Numbered from the stretch's first letter, positions 25,578-37,309 are shown. The stretch: DNA of 64,000 nucleotides from Enterococcus sp. DIV0660C (GCF_017316125.1 NZ_JAFLWA010000031.1:61809-125808); one strand, 5' to 3'. The notes: generated by a model not told the origin, from the sequence alone. A program made the numbers and translations.

Positions 25578-27656
25578 ATGGCATATAAATATTTAGTGAT
25601 TGTAGAATCACCAGCAAAGGCCAAAACAATTGAAAAATATCTGGGCCGAAATTATAAAGTAATGGCAAGTGTAGGCCATATTCGTGATTTACCAAAAAGT
25701 AAAATGGGAATTGATGTCGAAAATAATTATGAACCCCATTATATTTCCATCCGAGGAAAAGGCGACGTTATCAAAAGTTTAAAATCTGCGGCTAAAAAAG
25801 CACAAAAAGTTTATCTCGCAAGTGACCCGGATAGAGAAGGGGAAGCTATCGCTTGGCATTTAGCTTATTTATTAGGATTAGATCTTGAAGACAAAAATCG
25901 TGTTGTTTTCAATGAAATCACCAAAGATGCTGTGAAAGCAGCGTTTAAAGAACCTCGTTCAATTGATGTTGATTTAGTGGATGCACAACAAGCACGCCGC
26001 GCACTAGACCGATTAGTTGGTTATTCAATCAGCCCAATCCTTTGGCGTAAAGTGAAAAAAGGATTGAGTGCGGGGCGCGTTCAATCTATTGCTTTAAAAA
26101 TTATCATTGATCGTGAGCAAGAAATTCGCGAATTTATTCCAGAAGAATACTGGAGTATCGATGGAAATTTCAAAAAAGCACGTAAGAAATTCAAAGCGAA
26201 CTTCTGGGGAATCGATGGGAAGAAGAAAAAACTGCCGGATGCAGAAGCTGTGAAAGAAGTCACTGCTAGAATTGATGGTCAAGACTTTGAAGTGAAAAAA
26301 GTGGAAAAGAAAGAACGAAAAAGAAACCCAGCAAACCCATTTACTACGAGTAGTTTGCAACAAGAAGCTGCACGTAAGTTGAACTTCCGTACAAGAAAAA
26401 CAATGATGGTCGCACAACAACTTTATGAAGGAATTGCATTAGGCAAACAAGGAACAGTTGGTTTGATCACCTATATGCGTACCGATTCAACACGAATTGC
26501 CGATACAGCAAAGGCTGAGGCAGCTTCATTTATCCAAGAAACTTACGGTGATGAATTTTCTGCCCATGGGAATAAAAAAGTAAAAAATGCTCAAGGCGCA
26601 CAAGACGCCCATGAAGCAGTGAGACCAACGAGTGTTTTACGCACACCCGACGAAATCAAACAATATTTAGATAAAGATCAATTAAAATTGTATACATTGA
26701 TCTGGTCACGTTTCGTTGCCAGTCAAATGACACCAGCAATTTTAGATACGATGAAAGTGACTTTAGACCAAAATGGTGTCATCTTTATTGCTAATGGTTC
26801 AAAAGTGAAATTCAAAGGATTTATGCAGGTGTATGTTGAAGGGCGTGATGACGGGAAAGAGGACAAAGAAAATATCTTGCCGGAATTAACAGAGGGAGAT
26901 ATTGTTCAATCTGTGGACATCGAACCAAAACAACACTTTACGCAACCACCAGCAAGATTTAGTGAAGCAACGCTTATCCGAGCGTTGGAAGAAAATGGTG
27001 TCGGTCGTCCATCTACTTATGCACCAACGTTGGATACGATTCAACGTCGTTACTATGTCAAATTGACACAAAAACGTTTTGAACCAACGGAGTTAGGTGA
27101 AATCGTCAACTCATTGATTGTTGAATTCTTCCCTCAAATCGTTGATATTCATTTCACAGCGGAAATGGAAAATGACTTGGATAAAGTGGAAGAAGGGAAA
27201 GAAGCTTGGGTCCAAGTAGTTGATCGTTTCTATAAACCGTTTGAAAAAGAATTGAGTAATGCAGAAGAAAAAATGGAAAAAATCCAAATCAAAGATGAAC
27301 CAGCCGGCTTTGATTGTGATGTCTGTGGGCATCCAATGGTGATTAAATTAGGAAAATATGGTAAATTTTACGCATGTAGTAATTTCCCAGATTGCCGCAA
27401 CACAAAACCAATCGTTAAAGAAATCGGTGTTACTTGTCCCGTATGTCACGAAGGCCAAGTGATTGAACGTAAATCCAAGAAGAATAGAATTTTTTATGGT
27501 TGTTCTCGTTTCCCAGACTGCGAATTTACTTCTTGGGATAAACCAGTAGGCAGGAATTGTCCAAAATGTAATCAATATCTAGTTGAGAAGAAAGTTAAAG
27601 GTGGCAAACAAGTTGTCTGTGTAAATGGCGACTATGAAGAAGATGTTCAAAAATAA
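25578..27656 (+). CDS. topA: DNA topoisomerase I
   Basis: 692 residues; relaxes negative supercoils. TOPRIM at the N-terminus ([30 protein letters not shown]), active-site Tyr in [24 protein letters not shown], and two to three C-terminal zinc ribbons (CDVCGHPM...[15 protein letters not shown]...CSRFPDC; a degenerate CPKC). ATG 25557 is in frame but lies upstream of AAAGGAG, so ATG 25578 is preferred. Confidence 0.96.
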   Translation: MAYKYLVIVESPAKAKTIEKYLGRNYKVMASVGHIRDLPKSKMGIDVENNYEPHYISIRGKGDVIKSLKSAAKKAQKVYLASDPDREGEAIAWHLAYLLGLDLEDKNRVVFNEITKDAVKAAFKEPRSIDVDLVDAQQARRALDRLVGYSISPILWRKVKKGLSAGRVQSIALKIIIDREQEIREFIPEEYWSIDGNFKKARKKFKANFWGIDGKKKKLPDAEAVKEVTARIDGQDFEVKKVEKKERKRNPANPFTTSSLQQEAARKLNFRTRKTMMVAQQLYEGIALGKQGTVGLITYMRTDSTRIADTAKAEAASFIQETYGDEFSAHGNKKVKNAQGAQDAHEAVRPTSVLRTPDEIKQYLDKDQLKLYTLIWSRFVASQMTPAILDTMKVTLDQNGVIFIANGSKVKFKGFMQVYVEGRDDGKEDKENILPELTEGDIVQSVDIEPKQHFTQPPARFSEATLIRALEENGVGRPSTYAPTLDTIQRRYYVKLTQKRFEPTELGEIVNSLIVEFFPQIVDIHFTAEMENDLDKVEEGKEAWVQVVDRFYKPFEKELSNAEEKMEKIQIKDEPAGFDCDVCGHPMVIKLGKYGKFYACSNFPDCRNTKPIVKEIGVTCPVCHEGQVIERKSKKNRIFYGCSRFPDCEFTSWDKPVGRNCPKCNQYLVEKKVKGGKQVVCVNGDYEEDVQK

Positions 27657-27674
27657 TCGAAAAGAGGTTTTTAC

Positions 27675-28997
27675 TTGAAAACTGTAAATGTCATTGGTGC
27701 CGGTCTTGCCGGAAGTGAAGCAGCTTGGCAAATTGCACAAGCTGGAGTTCCTGTTCGTTTATATGAAATGCGTCCAATTAAATCAACGGAAGCACACCAT
27801 ACTGAAAATTTTGCAGAATTAGTTTGCTCTAATTCTTTAAGAGGAAATAGTTTAGCAAATGCTGTCGGTCTATTGAAAGAAGAAATGCGTCGTTTAAATT
27901 CAGTAGTGATTACTTCGGCTGACGAAACGGCAGTTCCTGCTGGTGGTGCATTAGCGGTTGACAGAGATTCATTTTCAGAAACGATTACTCGAAAAGTGAA
28001 AGAGCATCCATTAGTCACTGTGGTCAATGAAGAAATGACTGAAATACCAGAAGGCATTACCGTTATCGCAACAGGTCCGTTGACTTCTCATCCATTAGCA
28101 GAAGCAATCAAAGAATTTAATGGTTCAGATGGTTTTTATTTTTATGATGCTGCTGCACCAATTATTGATAAATCAACGATTGATATGGACAAAGTTTATT
28201 TGAAATCACGTTACGATAAAGGTGAGGCAGCTTACTTGAACTGTCCGATGACAGAAGAAGAGTTTACGGCGTTCCATGATGCATTGATTCATGCAGAAGT
28301 TGCAGAATTAAAAGCATTTGAAAAAGAAAAATATTTTGAAGGTTGCATGCCAATTGAAGTAATGGCACAACGTGGATTTAAAACGATGTTGTTTGGTCCA
28401 ATGAAGCCAGTTGGATTGGAAGACCCAAAAACAGGCAAACGTCCTTATGCAGTAATCCAATTGCGTCAAGATAATGCGGCTGCTTCTCTTTATAATATTG
28501 TTGGTTTCCAGACTCACTTGAAATGGGGCGAGCAAAAAAGAGTATTTCGTATGATTCCTGGATTGGAAAATGCTGATTTTGTACGGTATGGAGTCATGCA
28601 TCGTAATAGTTTCATGAATTCACCAGAACTATTGAAACCAACTTACCAATCAACAAAGCGCGAAGATTTATTTTTTGCAGGTCAAATGACTGGTGTGGAA
28701 GGCTATGTAGAAAGCGCAGCTAGTGGTCTGCTAGCTGGAATCAATGCTGCACGATTGGCAAAAGAAGAAGAGCCAATTGTCTTTCCGCAAGAGACAGCGA
28801 TTGGAAGTATGGCATACTATATCACGCATGCCGAAGGAAAACATTTCCAACCAATGAATGCAAACTACGGGTTGTTTCCGGAATTACCTGAACGAATCCG
28901 CGATAAAAAGTCACGCTATGAAGCGTTGGCAAACCGAGCATTAGCTGCCAATGAGAAAGTAATTGCTGACTTATCTTCACCTGTTTCTGCACAATAA
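27675..28997 (+). CDS. trmFO: tRNA (m5U54) methyltransferase TrmFO, folate/FAD-dependent
   Basis: 440 residues. FAD-binding [17 protein letters not shown] at the N-terminus, the TrmFO signature [12 protein letters not shown] and [16 protein letters not shown] near the C-terminus. It methylates U54 of tRNA using methylene-tetrahydrofolate, linking to the thyA/dfrA folate cycle elsewhere in the window. TTG start 27675 after AAAGAGGT. Lies between topA and xerC as in other Firmicutes. Confidence 0.95.
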   Translation: MKTVNVIGAGLAGSEAAWQIAQAGVPVRLYEMRPIKSTEAHHTENFAELVCSNSLRGNSLANAVGLLKEEMRRLNSVVITSADETAVPAGGALAVDRDSFSETITRKVKEHPLVTVVNEEMTEIPEGITVIATGPLTSHPLAEAIKEFNGSDGFYFYDAAAPIIDKSTIDMDKVYLKSRYDKGEAAYLNCPMTEEEFTAFHDALIHAEVAELKAFEKEKYFEGCMPIEVMAQRGFKTMLFGPMKPVGLEDPKTGKRPYAVIQLRQDNAAASLYNIVGFQTHLKWGEQKRVFRMIPGLENADFVRYGVMHRNSFMNSPELLKPTYQSTKREDLFFAGQMTGVEGYVESAASGLLAGINAARLAKEEEPIVFPQETAIGSMAYYITHAEGKHFQPMNANYGLFPELPERIRDKKSRYEALANRALAANEKVIADLSSPVSAQ

Positions 28998-29014
28998 ACA
29001 GCAAAATTGATTCG

Positions 29015-29057
29015 ACTTAGAGAATGATGCTTGATTCATCCTTCTCTAAGTTTTTTT
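29015..29057 (+). terminator. Intrinsic terminator after trmFO
   Basis: ACTTAGAGAA-TGA / TCA-TTCTCTAAGT hairpin (small bulge) followed by seven Ts. Confidence 0.85.
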
Positions 29058-29152
29058 GTTGCGTAAAATGAAAGATTCACTGAAAAATTAACGAGAAAAA
29101 TGAAAACAAAACGAAAAATTGTGCGAATTGTGAACAAACTTAGAAATATTGA

Positions 29153-29186
29153 TTAAATTCTGACAATTTATTTGTTTTTTTATAAT
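29153..29186 (+). promoter_or_regulatory. Promoter of the xerC-hslV-hslU-codY operon with CodY-like box
   Basis: Consensus -10 TATAAT at 29181-29186 with CTGACA (29160-29165) as -35 at a short 15-base spacing. TAAATTCTGACAATT (29153-29167) matches the CodY consensus AATTTTCWGAAAATT at 11 of 15 positions and covers the -35. Autoregulation by CodY is possible but the match is only fair. Confidence 0.4.
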
Positions 29187-29230
29187 GGCTATGCTAAATT
29201 TATTTCTGGGATTGTAAGGAAGGTGAAAAA

Positions 29231-30130
29231 ATGGCAGAACTAAGCTTGGAAGAAAAGTTTCTACGCTATTTGATTGTCGAGCGAGGGTACTCGGATAAGA
29301 CACGTCAAGCATATGAGGAAGACATTAATGACTTCAAAGAGTTCCTAAAAGAATCTGGTGAGGAAGACTTATTGAGTATCAATCACTTAGATGTACGAGT
29401 GTATTTAGGATTTTTATCGGACAAAGAATACAGCAGGAACACAATTAGCAGAAAAATTGCCAGTTTACGTTCATTTTATCAATATCTTTTAAAAGAGGAA
29501 TTGATCGAGGAGAATCCTTTTTCTTATGTCCACTTAAAGAAAAAAAATATTCGATTACCACGTTTTTTTTATGAAAATGAAATGCAAGCTTTGTTTGAAA
29601 GTGTGGCTGGTGATAAACCTTTGGATTTTAGAAATCGGGCAGTGCTAGAAGTTTTGTATGGCTCTGGCATTCGGTTAAGTGAATGCAGCGGATTAAAAGT
29701 GAAAGATATCGACTTTCAAGCAGAAGTAATGTTGATCCATGGAAAAGGAAACAAAGAAAGATATGCGCCACTGGGATCATTTGCTCAAGAAGCTTTACAA
29801 GAATATTTTGAAAAAAGTCGCTCGTTCTTGATGAACAAATATCATAAGGAACATGATTTTGTTTTTGTTAATCACCACGGCGATCCGATTACACCAACTG
29901 GAATCGAATATATTTTAAATCAAATAATCAAAAAAAGTAGTTTAGATAGTGATATTCATCCCCATATGTTGCGCCATACGTTTGCAACACATTTGTTGAA
30001 CAATGGTGCAGACATGCGGACAGTTCAAGAGTTATTAGGACATGCAAATCTATCTACAACTCAAATTTATGCTCATGTGACGAAAGAAAGTTTACAAAAA
30101 AACTATCGCTCTTTTCATCCAAGAGCGTAG
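29231..30130 (+). CDS. xerC: Tyrosine recombinase XerC
   Basis: 299 residues. N-terminal SAM-like DNA-binding domain (to about 100) and catalytic domain with Arg in [26 protein letters not shown] (HxxR), [15 protein letters not shown] (His and the nucleophilic Tyr). Resolves chromosome dimers at dif with XerD. First gene of the operon with hslVU and codY, the order found in Bacillus (codV-clpQ-clpY-codY). ATG after AAGGAAGGTG. Confidence 0.95.
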   Translation: MAELSLEEKFLRYLIVERGYSDKTRQAYEEDINDFKEFLKESGEEDLLSINHLDVRVYLGFLSDKEYSRNTISRKIASLRSFYQYLLKEELIEENPFSYVHLKKKNIRLPRFFYENEMQALFESVAGDKPLDFRNRAVLEVLYGSGIRLSECSGLKVKDIDFQAEVMLIHGKGNKERYAPLGSFAQEALQEYFEKSRSFLMNKYHKEHDFVFVNHHGDPITPTGIEYILNQIIKKSSLDSDIHPHMLRHTFATHLLNNGADMRTVQELLGHANLSTTQIYAHVTKESLQKNYRSFHPRA

Positions 30131-30161
30131 CAAAGACATTATTTTATTAGGGGGTCTACAA

Positions 30162-30710
30162 ATGGTAGAATCACAATTTCATTCAACCACGATTTGTGCA
30201 GTTGAAAAAGACGGAAAATTTGCAATGGCTGGAGACGGTCAAGTAACAATGGGTGAATCTGTTGTTATGAAAGGAACAGCTCGTAAAGTTCGCAGAATTT
30301 ATAATGATGAAGTGGTTGTCGGTTTTGCTGGAAGTGTAGCGGATGCCTTTACTTTGGAAGAAAAATTTGAAGGAAAATTGAATGAATACAACGGTAACTT
30401 GCAACGTGCTGCTGTTGAACTAGCACAAGAATGGCGGACACAACAATCCATGCAGAAATTGGAAGCAATGCTGATCGTTATGAATGATAAAGAAATGTTG
30501 TTGGTTTCTGGAACGGGTGAAGTGATTACACCTGATGATGGTATTTTAGCTATTGGTTCTGGCGGAAACTTTGCATTAGCTGCTGCAAGAGCAATGAAAA
30601 ATTATGCACAAAATGAGATGAGTGCAAAAGAAATTGCTGAAAACGCGCTGAACATCGCAGCAGATATTTGTATCTTCACAAATCATAATATCATTGTAGA
30701 AGAATTATAA
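30162..30710 (+). CDS. hslV: HslV (ClpQ) peptidase subunit of the HslUV protease
   Basis: 182 residues. N-terminal-nucleophile hydrolase related to proteasome beta subunits: a short propeptide then STTICAV, with a Thr/Ser nucleophile, [14 protein letters not shown] and KVRRIYND. The C-terminal half carries [19 protein letters not shown]. The extra N-terminal residues compared with the proteobacterial enzyme are normal in Firmicutes. Pairs with the ATPase HslU encoded next. Confidence 0.95.
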   Translation: MVESQFHSTTICAVEKDGKFAMAGDGQVTMGESVVMKGTARKVRRIYNDEVVVGFAGSVADAFTLEEKFEGKLNEYNGNLQRAAVELAQEWRTQQSMQKLEAMLIVMNDKEMLLVSGTGEVITPDDGILAIGSGGNFALAAARAMKNYAQNEMSAKEIAENALNIAADICIFTNHNIIVEEL

Positions 30711-30722
30711 GAGGTGACTAGA

Positions 30723-32120
30723 ATGAATGAATTAAGACAAACACCAAGACAAATCGTTAGTGAACTGGATCAATACATTGTGGGACAAGAAGCAGCTAAA
30801 AAATCTGTGGCTGTCGCTTTACGAAACCGCTATCGTAGACTCCAGTTGGATGAAAGAATGCAACAAGATATTACACCTAAAAATATGTTGATGATTGGAC
30901 CAACTGGTGTTGGGAAAACAGAAATTGCTCGTCGACTTGCAAAAATCGTCAATGCACCTTTCATCAAAGTAGAAGCAACTAAATTTACAGAAGTTGGTTA
31001 TGTTGGCCGAGATGTCGAATCAATGGTTCGTGACTTGGTCGAAAATGCAATTCAAATCGTTGAAAAAGAACAATATAGCCGAGTATATACAAAAGCTAAG
31101 AAAAATGCTGAAAAGCGGTTAGTGAAAGTTTTAGTACCGGGTATCAAAAAGGAGCAAAAACAATCAACAAATCAATTTGAACAGATGATGAATATGTTTA
31201 ATGCATCTACACAACAGGCTGAACCACAAGAAGAAATCACTGAAGATATTCGTGTTAATCGTCGCACAGTCTTAGATCAACTGGAAAAAGGTCTGCTTGA
31301 TACACGCGAGGTGACGATCGAAGTCGAAGAACAAAAAAAAGCTGCGCCAATGATGAATAATGGCTTAGAACAAATGGGAATTGATTTGAATGAAACATTA
31401 GGTGCATTAACACCTACTAAAAAAGTTGAAAGAACAGTCACAGTGAAAGAAGCACGCGAAATTTTGATTCGTGAAGAGTCTGCTAAACTTGTGAAAGATG
31501 CAGATATTCACAGTGAAGCAATCAAATTAGCTGAATCAAGTGGGATCATTTTTATCGATGAAATCGACAAAGTAACTTCAAAATCACAACAGTCTGGTGA
31601 AGTTTCTCGAGAAGGCGTACAACGTGATATCTTACCAATTGTTGAAGGCTCACAAGTCAATACGAAATATGGTACGTTACAAACCGATCATATTTTATTT
31701 ATTGCTTCAGGTGCCTTCCATTTATCCAAACCAAGTGATTTGATCCCAGAATTACAAGGACGCTTCCCGATTCGTGTCGAATTAGATGATTTATCAGCGG
31801 AAGATTTTGTGAAAATTTTGACAGAACCTAACAACGCATTGATAAAACAATATATTGCGTTGATTGAAACAGAAAATGTTTCCGTTACGTTTACTAAAGA
31901 AGCAATCGAACGAATTGCACAAATTGCTTTTAATGTGAACCGTGATACAGATAACATTGGTGCACGTCGTTTGCATACAATCTTAGAAAAACTATTAGAA
32001 GATCTATTATTTGAGGCACCAGATATGCAGATGGGTGAGATTACAATCACAGAAGCATATGTCGATGATAAATTAGTTTCAATTGCACAGAATGAAGATT
32101 TGAGCCGCTATATACTTTAA
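30723..32120 (+). CDS. hslU: HslU (ClpY) ATPase subunit of the HslUV protease
   Basis: 465 residues. AAA+ domain with Walker [13 protein letters not shown], Walker [11 protein letters not shown], the insertion I-domain (about 110-240) and C-terminal sensor 2 region [18 protein letters not shown]. It unfolds substrates and feeds them to HslV. The frame opens with GTG 30714, but AAGAGGTGACT precedes ATG 30723, the standard start. Confidence 0.95.
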   Translation: MNELRQTPRQIVSELDQYIVGQEAAKKSVAVALRNRYRRLQLDERMQQDITPKNMLMIGPTGVGKTEIARRLAKIVNAPFIKVEATKFTEVGYVGRDVESMVRDLVENAIQIVEKEQYSRVYTKAKKNAEKRLVKVLVPGIKKEQKQSTNQFEQMMNMFNASTQQAEPQEEITEDIRVNRRTVLDQLEKGLLDTREVTIEVEEQKKAAPMMNNGLEQMGIDLNETLGALTPTKKVERTVTVKEAREILIREESAKLVKDADIHSEAIKLAESSGIIFIDEIDKVTSKSQQSGEVSREGVQRDILPIVEGSQVNTKYGTLQTDHILFIASGAFHLSKPSDLIPELQGRFPIRVELDDLSAEDFVKILTEPNNALIKQYIALIETENVSVTFTKEAIERIAQIAFNVNRDTDNIGARRLHTILEKLLEDLLFEAPDMQMGEITITEAYVDDKLVSIAQNEDLSRYIL

Positions 32121-32136
32121 GAATCGGAGGACGACT

Positions 32137-32928
32137 ATGACGGATTTGCTAACAAAAACCCGAAAAATCAATAAGCTTTTACAACAAAAAAATACCTTTG
32201 ATATGGATGCTGATTTACCATATGACAAAATGGCAGTGACACTAGGTGGAGTACTGGATAGTAATACGTATATCATAGGCAGCGATGGCGTATTACTTGG
32301 CTATAATGAACGTCATGATGTGAATAACGAACGTGTAAAAACAATGTTTGTAGAAAAACAATTTCCACTTTCTTACACAGATACAGTCGATCAACTGGTC
32401 AAAACCGAAGCAAATATCCCGATCACGAGTGAAATTACAGCTTTTCCAGTAGAATCGAGAGAAAAATATCCATTTGGCCTAACGACAGTCGTACCGATCT
32501 TTGGTGCAGGGGAACGGTTAGGAACAATTATTTTGTCACGCATGGAACAGGCATTTACCGATGATGATTTAGTTTTAGCGGAATATGGTGCAACAGTGGT
32601 AGGTATGCAAATTCTTTACCAACAGTCCCGTAGTATTGAAGAAGATGTACGAAGTGCAACAGCTGTCCAAATGGCAATCAACACTCTTTCTTACAGTGAA
32701 TTAAAAGCAGTTCAAGCCATCTTTCATGCCCTTGATGGTGATGAAGGTCGTTTGACAGCTTCAAACATCGCGGATGAAATTGGAATTACTCGTTCAGTAA
32801 TTGTTAATGCTTTGCGTAAATTGGAGTCGGCAGGTATCATCGAGTCACGTTCTTTGGGAATGAAGGGAACTTACTTGAAAGTCCTTAATTCACGTTTCAA
32901 AGAGGAACTAGCAAAACATAGCTACTAA
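32137..32928 (+). CDS. codY: Global transcriptional regulator CodY
   Basis: 263 residues. N-terminal GAF domain (about 1-155), which binds branched-chain amino acids (and GTP in some species), and a C-terminal winged helix with NIADEIGITRSVIVNALRKL. It represses amino-acid uptake and biosynthesis genes when nutrients are plentiful. Length and domain layout are full. Last gene of its operon; 58 bases separate it from the epimerase gene. Confidence 0.96.
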   Translation: MTDLLTKTRKINKLLQQKNTFDMDADLPYDKMAVTLGGVLDSNTYIIGSDGVLLGYNERHDVNNERVKTMFVEKQFPLSYTDTVDQLVKTEANIPITSEITAFPVESREKYPFGLTTVVPIFGAGERLGTIILSRMEQAFTDDDLVLAEYGATVVGMQILYQQSRSIEEDVRSATAVQMAINTLSYSELKAVQAIFHALDGDEGRLTASNIADEIGITRSVIVNALRKLESAGIIESRSLGMKGTYLKVLNSRFKEELAKHSY

Positions 32929-32986
32929 CATTTCATTGGCTAAGACGATCTAGGATAGTAGCAATTTTAAAAATGGGGGAGTAACA

Positions 32987-33862
32987 ATGACCGTAATTAT
33001 TCAAAATGATCAGCTTATTGCTAAAATAGCTGAACATGGAGCAGAGCTAATTAGCTTACAATCAAAAGAGCATAATCTTGAATATATTTGGCAAGGAAAT
33101 CCAGAATTTTGGGGACGTCATGCACCGGTTCTTTTCCCATTTGTTGGTCGTTTGAAAAATGACGAATACATGTATCAAGGAAAAACGTATTCGATGGGAC
33201 AACATGGTTTCGCAAGAGATATGGATTTTGAAGTTATTGAACAAGGACCAGAACAAGCAAGTTTTCGGTTGAAAAGCACACCGGAAACGAAAAAAAATTA
33301 TCCGTTTGATTTTGAATTAGTTATCACTTATGAATTAGGCGGCGATGGGATAACTGTTCATTACCAAGTTGAAAATATTGGAGAAGAAGAAATGTACTTT
33401 TCAATTGGGGGACATCCAGCGTTTAATGTACCATTGGAAGAAGGCTTGACTTTTGAAGATTTTTATTTGGCTTTCTCGCCACGAAAATCAAGATTGCGTT
33501 TACCATTGGCAGGCCCTTATATCGATTTAGATCAACGAACTTTGGGGCAAACCAATACGAACTTAGCTCTGGATCGTGAATTGTTTGATCAAGATGCCCT
33601 TGTTTTTGAAACAAAGGGACTAAATGCATATTCGATTCGTAGTGAAAAATCACGCCACAGTGTGACTTTAAGCTACAAAGATATGCCTTATGTTGGTATC
33701 TGGTCCCCTTATCCCAAAGAAGCACCTTTTGTTTGTATTGAACCTTGGTGTGGGATTGCAGATACAGTGAATAGTAATGGTAGTTTGATGGAGAAAGTGG
33801 GAATCGATCAATTGGGTGCCCATGAAATTTTCCAAACAAAATATTCGATCACGGTAAAATAA
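32987..33862 (+). CDS. Aldose 1-epimerase family protein (LacX-like)
   Basis: 291 residues, beta-sandwich epimerase fold. Motifs: HGAELISLQSKEHN, VLFPFVGRLKND, QHGFARDM, and GGHPAFNVPL with the conserved catalytic His; a Glu is provided by the C-terminal region (CIEPWCGIAD). This is the LacX/YihR-like branch rather than classical GalM. Likely interconverts anomers of a hexose or hexose derivative. GGGGGAG before the ATG. Own terminator follows. Confidence 0.88.
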   Translation: MTVIIQNDQLIAKIAEHGAELISLQSKEHNLEYIWQGNPEFWGRHAPVLFPFVGRLKNDEYMYQGKTYSMGQHGFARDMDFEVIEQGPEQASFRLKSTPETKKNYPFDFELVITYELGGDGITVHYQVENIGEEEMYFSIGGHPAFNVPLEEGLTFEDFYLAFSPRKSRLRLPLAGPYIDLDQRTLGQTNTNLALDRELFDQDALVFETKGLNAYSIRSEKSRHSVTLSYKDMPYVGIWSPYPKEAPFVCIEPWCGIADTVNSNGSLMEKVGIDQLGAHEIFQTKYSITVK

Positions 33863-33866
33863 ACAT

Positions 33867-33907
33867 AAAAAAGTGAGCTACGACAAATGGTCGCAGCTCA
33901 CTTTTTT
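33867..33907. terminator. Bidirectional terminator
   Basis: AAAAAAGTGAGCT / AGCTCACTTTTTT with an inner GAC/GTC pair, between the epimerase gene and convergent plsY. Confidence 0.92.
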
Positions 33908-33918
33908 AGAAAAGAAAA

Positions 33919-34554
33919 TCATTTCTTTTTGCTACTATTTAAACCAAAAGGAATTCGGCTTTCCGTTTTGTTTTTGATTCGTTGAATGTTTTCTTTGTGG
34001 CGAAGAAAAATAAAGGAAGACACTAGAAAAGCGATAATCGTTAACAGCCAATTATGTTCTGGTAAAATAACTGGTGCGATATAAGGTAAGAAAATCGTTG
34101 ACAAAGTAATCAGTACCGCACTGATCATACTGCTTAAACTTACCATGCTTGTGAAGTAAAGACTTAAGACAAAGATTGCTGCGGAATAGACGAAGAAAAT
34201 AGGGCTGAACCCTAGAAGCATGCCAGCACTGGTTGCGACTGCTTTTCCACCTTTAAATTTGGCGAAAATCGGAAAAGTATGACCCAGAATTGCACAGACA
34301 CCAAACCAAAGTGGATTGATTGTCGTAATGTGAAAAATAAGTGGAAGACAAGTTGCCAGTGTCCCCTTCAAGATGTCCATTAATAAGACAACGATTCCTG
34401 CTTTTTTTCCTAATACTCGAAACGTATTGGTTGTTCCAGTATTTCCACTCCCGTATGCGCGGATGTCTTTATTGAAAAAGATTTTTCCAATCCAGACACC
34501 AGAAGGAATAGAACCCAAAAGATATGCTACAATAAGTAATAAGATCAATTTCAT
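33919..34554 (-). CDS. plsY: Glycerol-3-phosphate acyltransferase PlsY
   Basis: 211 residues, five membrane segments. Conserved cytosolic/extracytosolic motifs: [27 protein letters not shown] and [11 protein letters not shown], which hold the catalytic residues. It acylates glycerol-3-phosphate with acyl-phosphate, the first step of phospholipid synthesis. The frame extends to 34617, but GAAAGAGGTAAAA puts the start at ATG 34554. Divergent from the CoA-binding gene, as in Bacillus (yneS/yneT). Confidence 0.95.
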   Translation of the reverse strand: MKLILLLIVAYLLGSIPSGVWIGKIFFNKDIRAYGSGNTGTTNTFRVLGKKAGIVVLLMDILKGTLATCLPLIFHITTINPLWFGVCAILGHTFPIFAKFKGGKAVATSAGMLLGFSPIFFVYSAAIFVLSLYFTSMVSLSSMISAVLITLSTIFLPYIAPVILPEHNWLLTIIAFLVSSFIFLRHKENIQRIKNKTESRIPFGLNSSKKK

Positions 34555-34630
34555 TTTTTTACCTCTTTCAAGTTGAAAACTAATGTTTATTTTAGCATGA
34601 AAGAGTAGTAGGAACAATCGAAATTCACGA

Positions 34631-35086
34631 ATGAAAGGAATGAGTAAGATACCATTTGAAAATCCAACCCAAGAAATGATTTTTGACTATTTAAAGTCAG
34701 CAAAAAATATTGCTGTTGTCGGTTTGAGTAATAACTCTGAGCGAACAAGTCATCAAATCGCAAAACTTTTACAGCAAAAAGGTTACCGCATTTTTCCCGT
34801 GAATCCAGTTCTGGCTGGACAAGAAGTATTAGGTGAAAAAGTTTATGGTCACCTGACAGAAATTACAGAACCAATTGATATTGTTGATATTTTTCGACGT
34901 AGTGAATTTTTACCTGAAGTAGCACAGGATTTTTTGCAAACAGATGCAAAAGTTTTTTGGGCACAGTTAGGAATTGAAAATGAAGAGGCAGCAAACTTGT
35001 TGCAAGCCGCTGGTCGAAAAGATGTCGTGATGGATCGTTGTATAAAAATTGAACTAGCTAAGATGGAAAATGATAAGGTTAAATAA
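34631..35086 (+). CDS. CoA-binding domain protein (YneT/YccU type)
   Basis: 151 residues, single Rossmann-like CoA-binding domain: [35 protein letters not shown], and [10 protein letters not shown] with the conserved Cys/Asp near the end. Biochemical role is not established. Two starts are possible (ATG 34631 or 34640); neither has a textbook ribosome binding site. Upstream of parE as in Bacillus. Confidence 0.85.
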   Translation: MKGMSKIPFENPTQEMIFDYLKSAKNIAVVGLSNNSERTSHQIAKLLQQKGYRIFPVNPVLAGQEVLGEKVYGHLTEITEPIDIVDIFRRSEFLPEVAQDFLQTDAKVFWAQLGIENEEAANLLQAAGRKDVVMDRCIKIELAKMENDKVK

Positions 35087-35129
35087 AAATAAATAAAAAT
35101 TTTAATGTGCGAAAGTTGTTAGTTAAAAG

Positions 35130-35177
35130 CAGGTTGGGCGACTGTTTCTCTTGATTTTTCCCCAACCTCTTTTTTTT
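35130..35177 (+). terminator. Intrinsic terminator before parE
   Basis: GGTTGGG / CCCAACC stem with a long T-rich loop and a run of eight Ts. Confidence 0.8.
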
Positions 35178-35252
35178 CGCAGTTTTTTTTAGTATGATTA
35201 GTTCGATGCGGTCTTTACTATTTCCGCAAGTATTATTGAAGGAGCGTTTGCC

Positions 35253-37298
35253 TTGGCAAAAAAAGTAATCAATGAATATAATGATGCGTCAATCCAAGTT
35301 CTTGAAGGATTAGAAGCAGTTAGAAAACGACCAGGGATGTATATCGGTTCCACTGATAGCCGAGGCTTACATCATTTAGTGTATGAAATTGTTGATAATG
35401 CAGTCGATGAAGCTTTATCAGGTTATGGAAATGAGATTGATGTAGTGATACATAAAGATAACAGTATCACTGTAGTAGATAGTGGTCGCGGAATGCCAGT
35501 TGGAATGCACGCTTCAGGAATTCCAACGGTTGAAGTGATTTTTACAGTGTTGCATGCTGGAGGCAAGTTTGGTCAAGGTGGCTATAAAACATCTGGTGGA
35601 CTACATGGTGTAGGTGCTAGTGTGGTAAATGCTTTATCAAAATGGCTGACTGTGACGATTGTTCGCGATGGTGTTGAATATCAGCAAAAATTTGTAGACG
35701 GTGGTAAGCCACAAGGCACATTAAAAAAATTGGGTAAAACAAAAAAAGCAAATGGAACGACCGTTCACTTTTTACCTGATGATACGATCTTTTCAACAGT
35801 GAAATTTTCATATGAGACGTTATCAGAGCGTTTGCGTGAGTCGGCTTTTCTTTTGAAAGGCGTTCGAATTACATTAAGTGACCTTCGTGGTGAAAAAGAG
35901 GTTACAGAAGTTTTTCACTATGAAGAAGGAATCAAAGAATTTGTTGAATATTTGAATGAAGAAAAAGACACCTTGACACCAGTTGTTTATTTTTCAGGTG
36001 AAAAAGACGGTATCGAAGTGGAAGTGTCTTATCAATATAATGATGGCTATTCAGAAAATATATTATCTTTTGTTAATAATGTACGGACGAAAGATGGCGG
36101 CACACATGAAGCCGGAATGAAAACAGCAATGACGAAAGCTTATAATGAGTATGCCCGTAAAGTTGGTCTTTTGAAAGAGCGAGATAAAAATTTAGAAGGC
36201 AGTGATTTTCGTGAAGGGTTAGCGGCAGTTTTATCCATTCGCGTACCAGAAAACTTACTGCAGTTTGAAGGCCAAACGAAAGAAAAATTAGGTACACCAG
36301 TTGCTCGGACAGTTGTTGATAATGTCATTGGTGAACAAATGGGCTTTTATTTACAAGAAAACAGTGAAATGAGCCAAATGTTAGTTAGAAAGGCAGTAAA
36401 GGCTCGTGAAGCACGAGAAGCTGCTCGTAAAGCGCGAGAAGAAAGCCGTAATGGGAAAAAACGCAAAAAAGGCGAATCTTTATTATCAGGAAAATTAACG
36501 CCCGCTCAATCACGTAACCCTAAAAAGAATGAGCTTTATCTAGTCGAAGGAGATTCTGCTGGCGGTTCTGCAAAACAAGGACGTGATCGTAAATTCCAAG
36601 CTATTTTGCCACTTCGAGGTAAAGTCATCAATACTGAAAAAGCCAAAATGCAAGATATTTTGAAAAATGAAGAAATCAACACGATGATTTATACGATTGG
36701 TGCAGGTGTAGGACCAGAATTTTCGATTGAAGACTGTAATTACGACAAAATTATTATTATGACCGATGCGGATACGGATGGGGCACATATCCAAGTGTTA
36801 TTGCTCACTTTCTTCTATCGATACATGAAACCTTTGATTGAGGCTGGAAAAATCTACATTGCTTTGCCACCTTTATACAAGGTCTCTAAGGGCCAAGGGA
36901 GAAAGCAGATAGTTGAATATGCTTGGACAGATGAAGAGCTAGCTGCAGAAATCAAAAAAGTTGGTAAAGGTTACTTATTACAACGTTATAAAGGACTAGG
37001 AGAAATGAATGCTGATCAGCTATGGGAGACAACAATGGATCCAGCTTCACGAACATTGATTCGAGTACGAATTGATGATGCAGCTCAAGCAGAACGACGT
37101 GTAACAACATTAATGGGAGACAAAGTTGAACCACGACGAAAATGGATCGAAAGCCATGTCCAATTTACATTGGAAGAAGATGGCAGTATTTTAGATAAAA
37201 AAGAAGACACTGAAATGCCAATTTCATCTTCAAGTGAACGATTAGATGAAGAACATGAAAATGTTGAAAAGCCAATTCAGTTGTTTGATGTAGAATAG
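35253..37298 (+). CDS. parE: DNA topoisomerase IV subunit B
   Basis: 681 residues. GHKL ATPase domain (YEIVDNAVDEAL with the catalytic Glu region, GGKFGQGGYKTSGG, HGVGASVVNALS), transducer, and TOPRIM with YLVEGDSAGGSAKQG and MTDADTDGAHI. The last ~35 residues are an acidic tail. Start is TTG 35253 after AAGGAGCG. With ParC it decatenates daughter chromosomes. Confidence 0.96.
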   Translation: MAKKVINEYNDASIQVLEGLEAVRKRPGMYIGSTDSRGLHHLVYEIVDNAVDEALSGYGNEIDVVIHKDNSITVVDSGRGMPVGMHASGIPTVEVIFTVLHAGGKFGQGGYKTSGGLHGVGASVVNALSKWLTVTIVRDGVEYQQKFVDGGKPQGTLKKLGKTKKANGTTVHFLPDDTIFSTVKFSYETLSERLRESAFLLKGVRITLSDLRGEKEVTEVFHYEEGIKEFVEYLNEEKDTLTPVVYFSGEKDGIEVEVSYQYNDGYSENILSFVNNVRTKDGGTHEAGMKTAMTKAYNEYARKVGLLKERDKNLEGSDFREGLAAVLSIRVPENLLQFEGQTKEKLGTPVARTVVDNVIGEQMGFYLQENSEMSQMLVRKAVKAREAREAARKAREESRNGKKRKKGESLLSGKLTPAQSRNPKKNELYLVEGDSAGGSAKQGRDRKFQAILPLRGKVINTEKAKMQDILKNEEINTMIYTIGAGVGPEFSIEDCNYDKIIIMTDADTDGAHIQVLLLTFFYRYMKPLIEAGKIYIALPPLYKVSKGQGRKQIVEYAWTDEELAAEIKKVGKGYLLQRYKGLGEMNADQLWETTMDPASRTLIRVRIDDAAQAERRVTTLMGDKVEPRRKWIESHVQFTLEEDGSILDKKEDTEMPISSSSERLDEEHENVEKPIQLFDVE

Positions 37299-37309
37299 GA
37301 GGTCACCTG

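Noticed and set aside
29231..30130. Integrase of a mobile element
   Set aside because: The operon with hslVU and codY identifies it as chromosomal XerC; no attachment-site repeats or cargo genes are seen.
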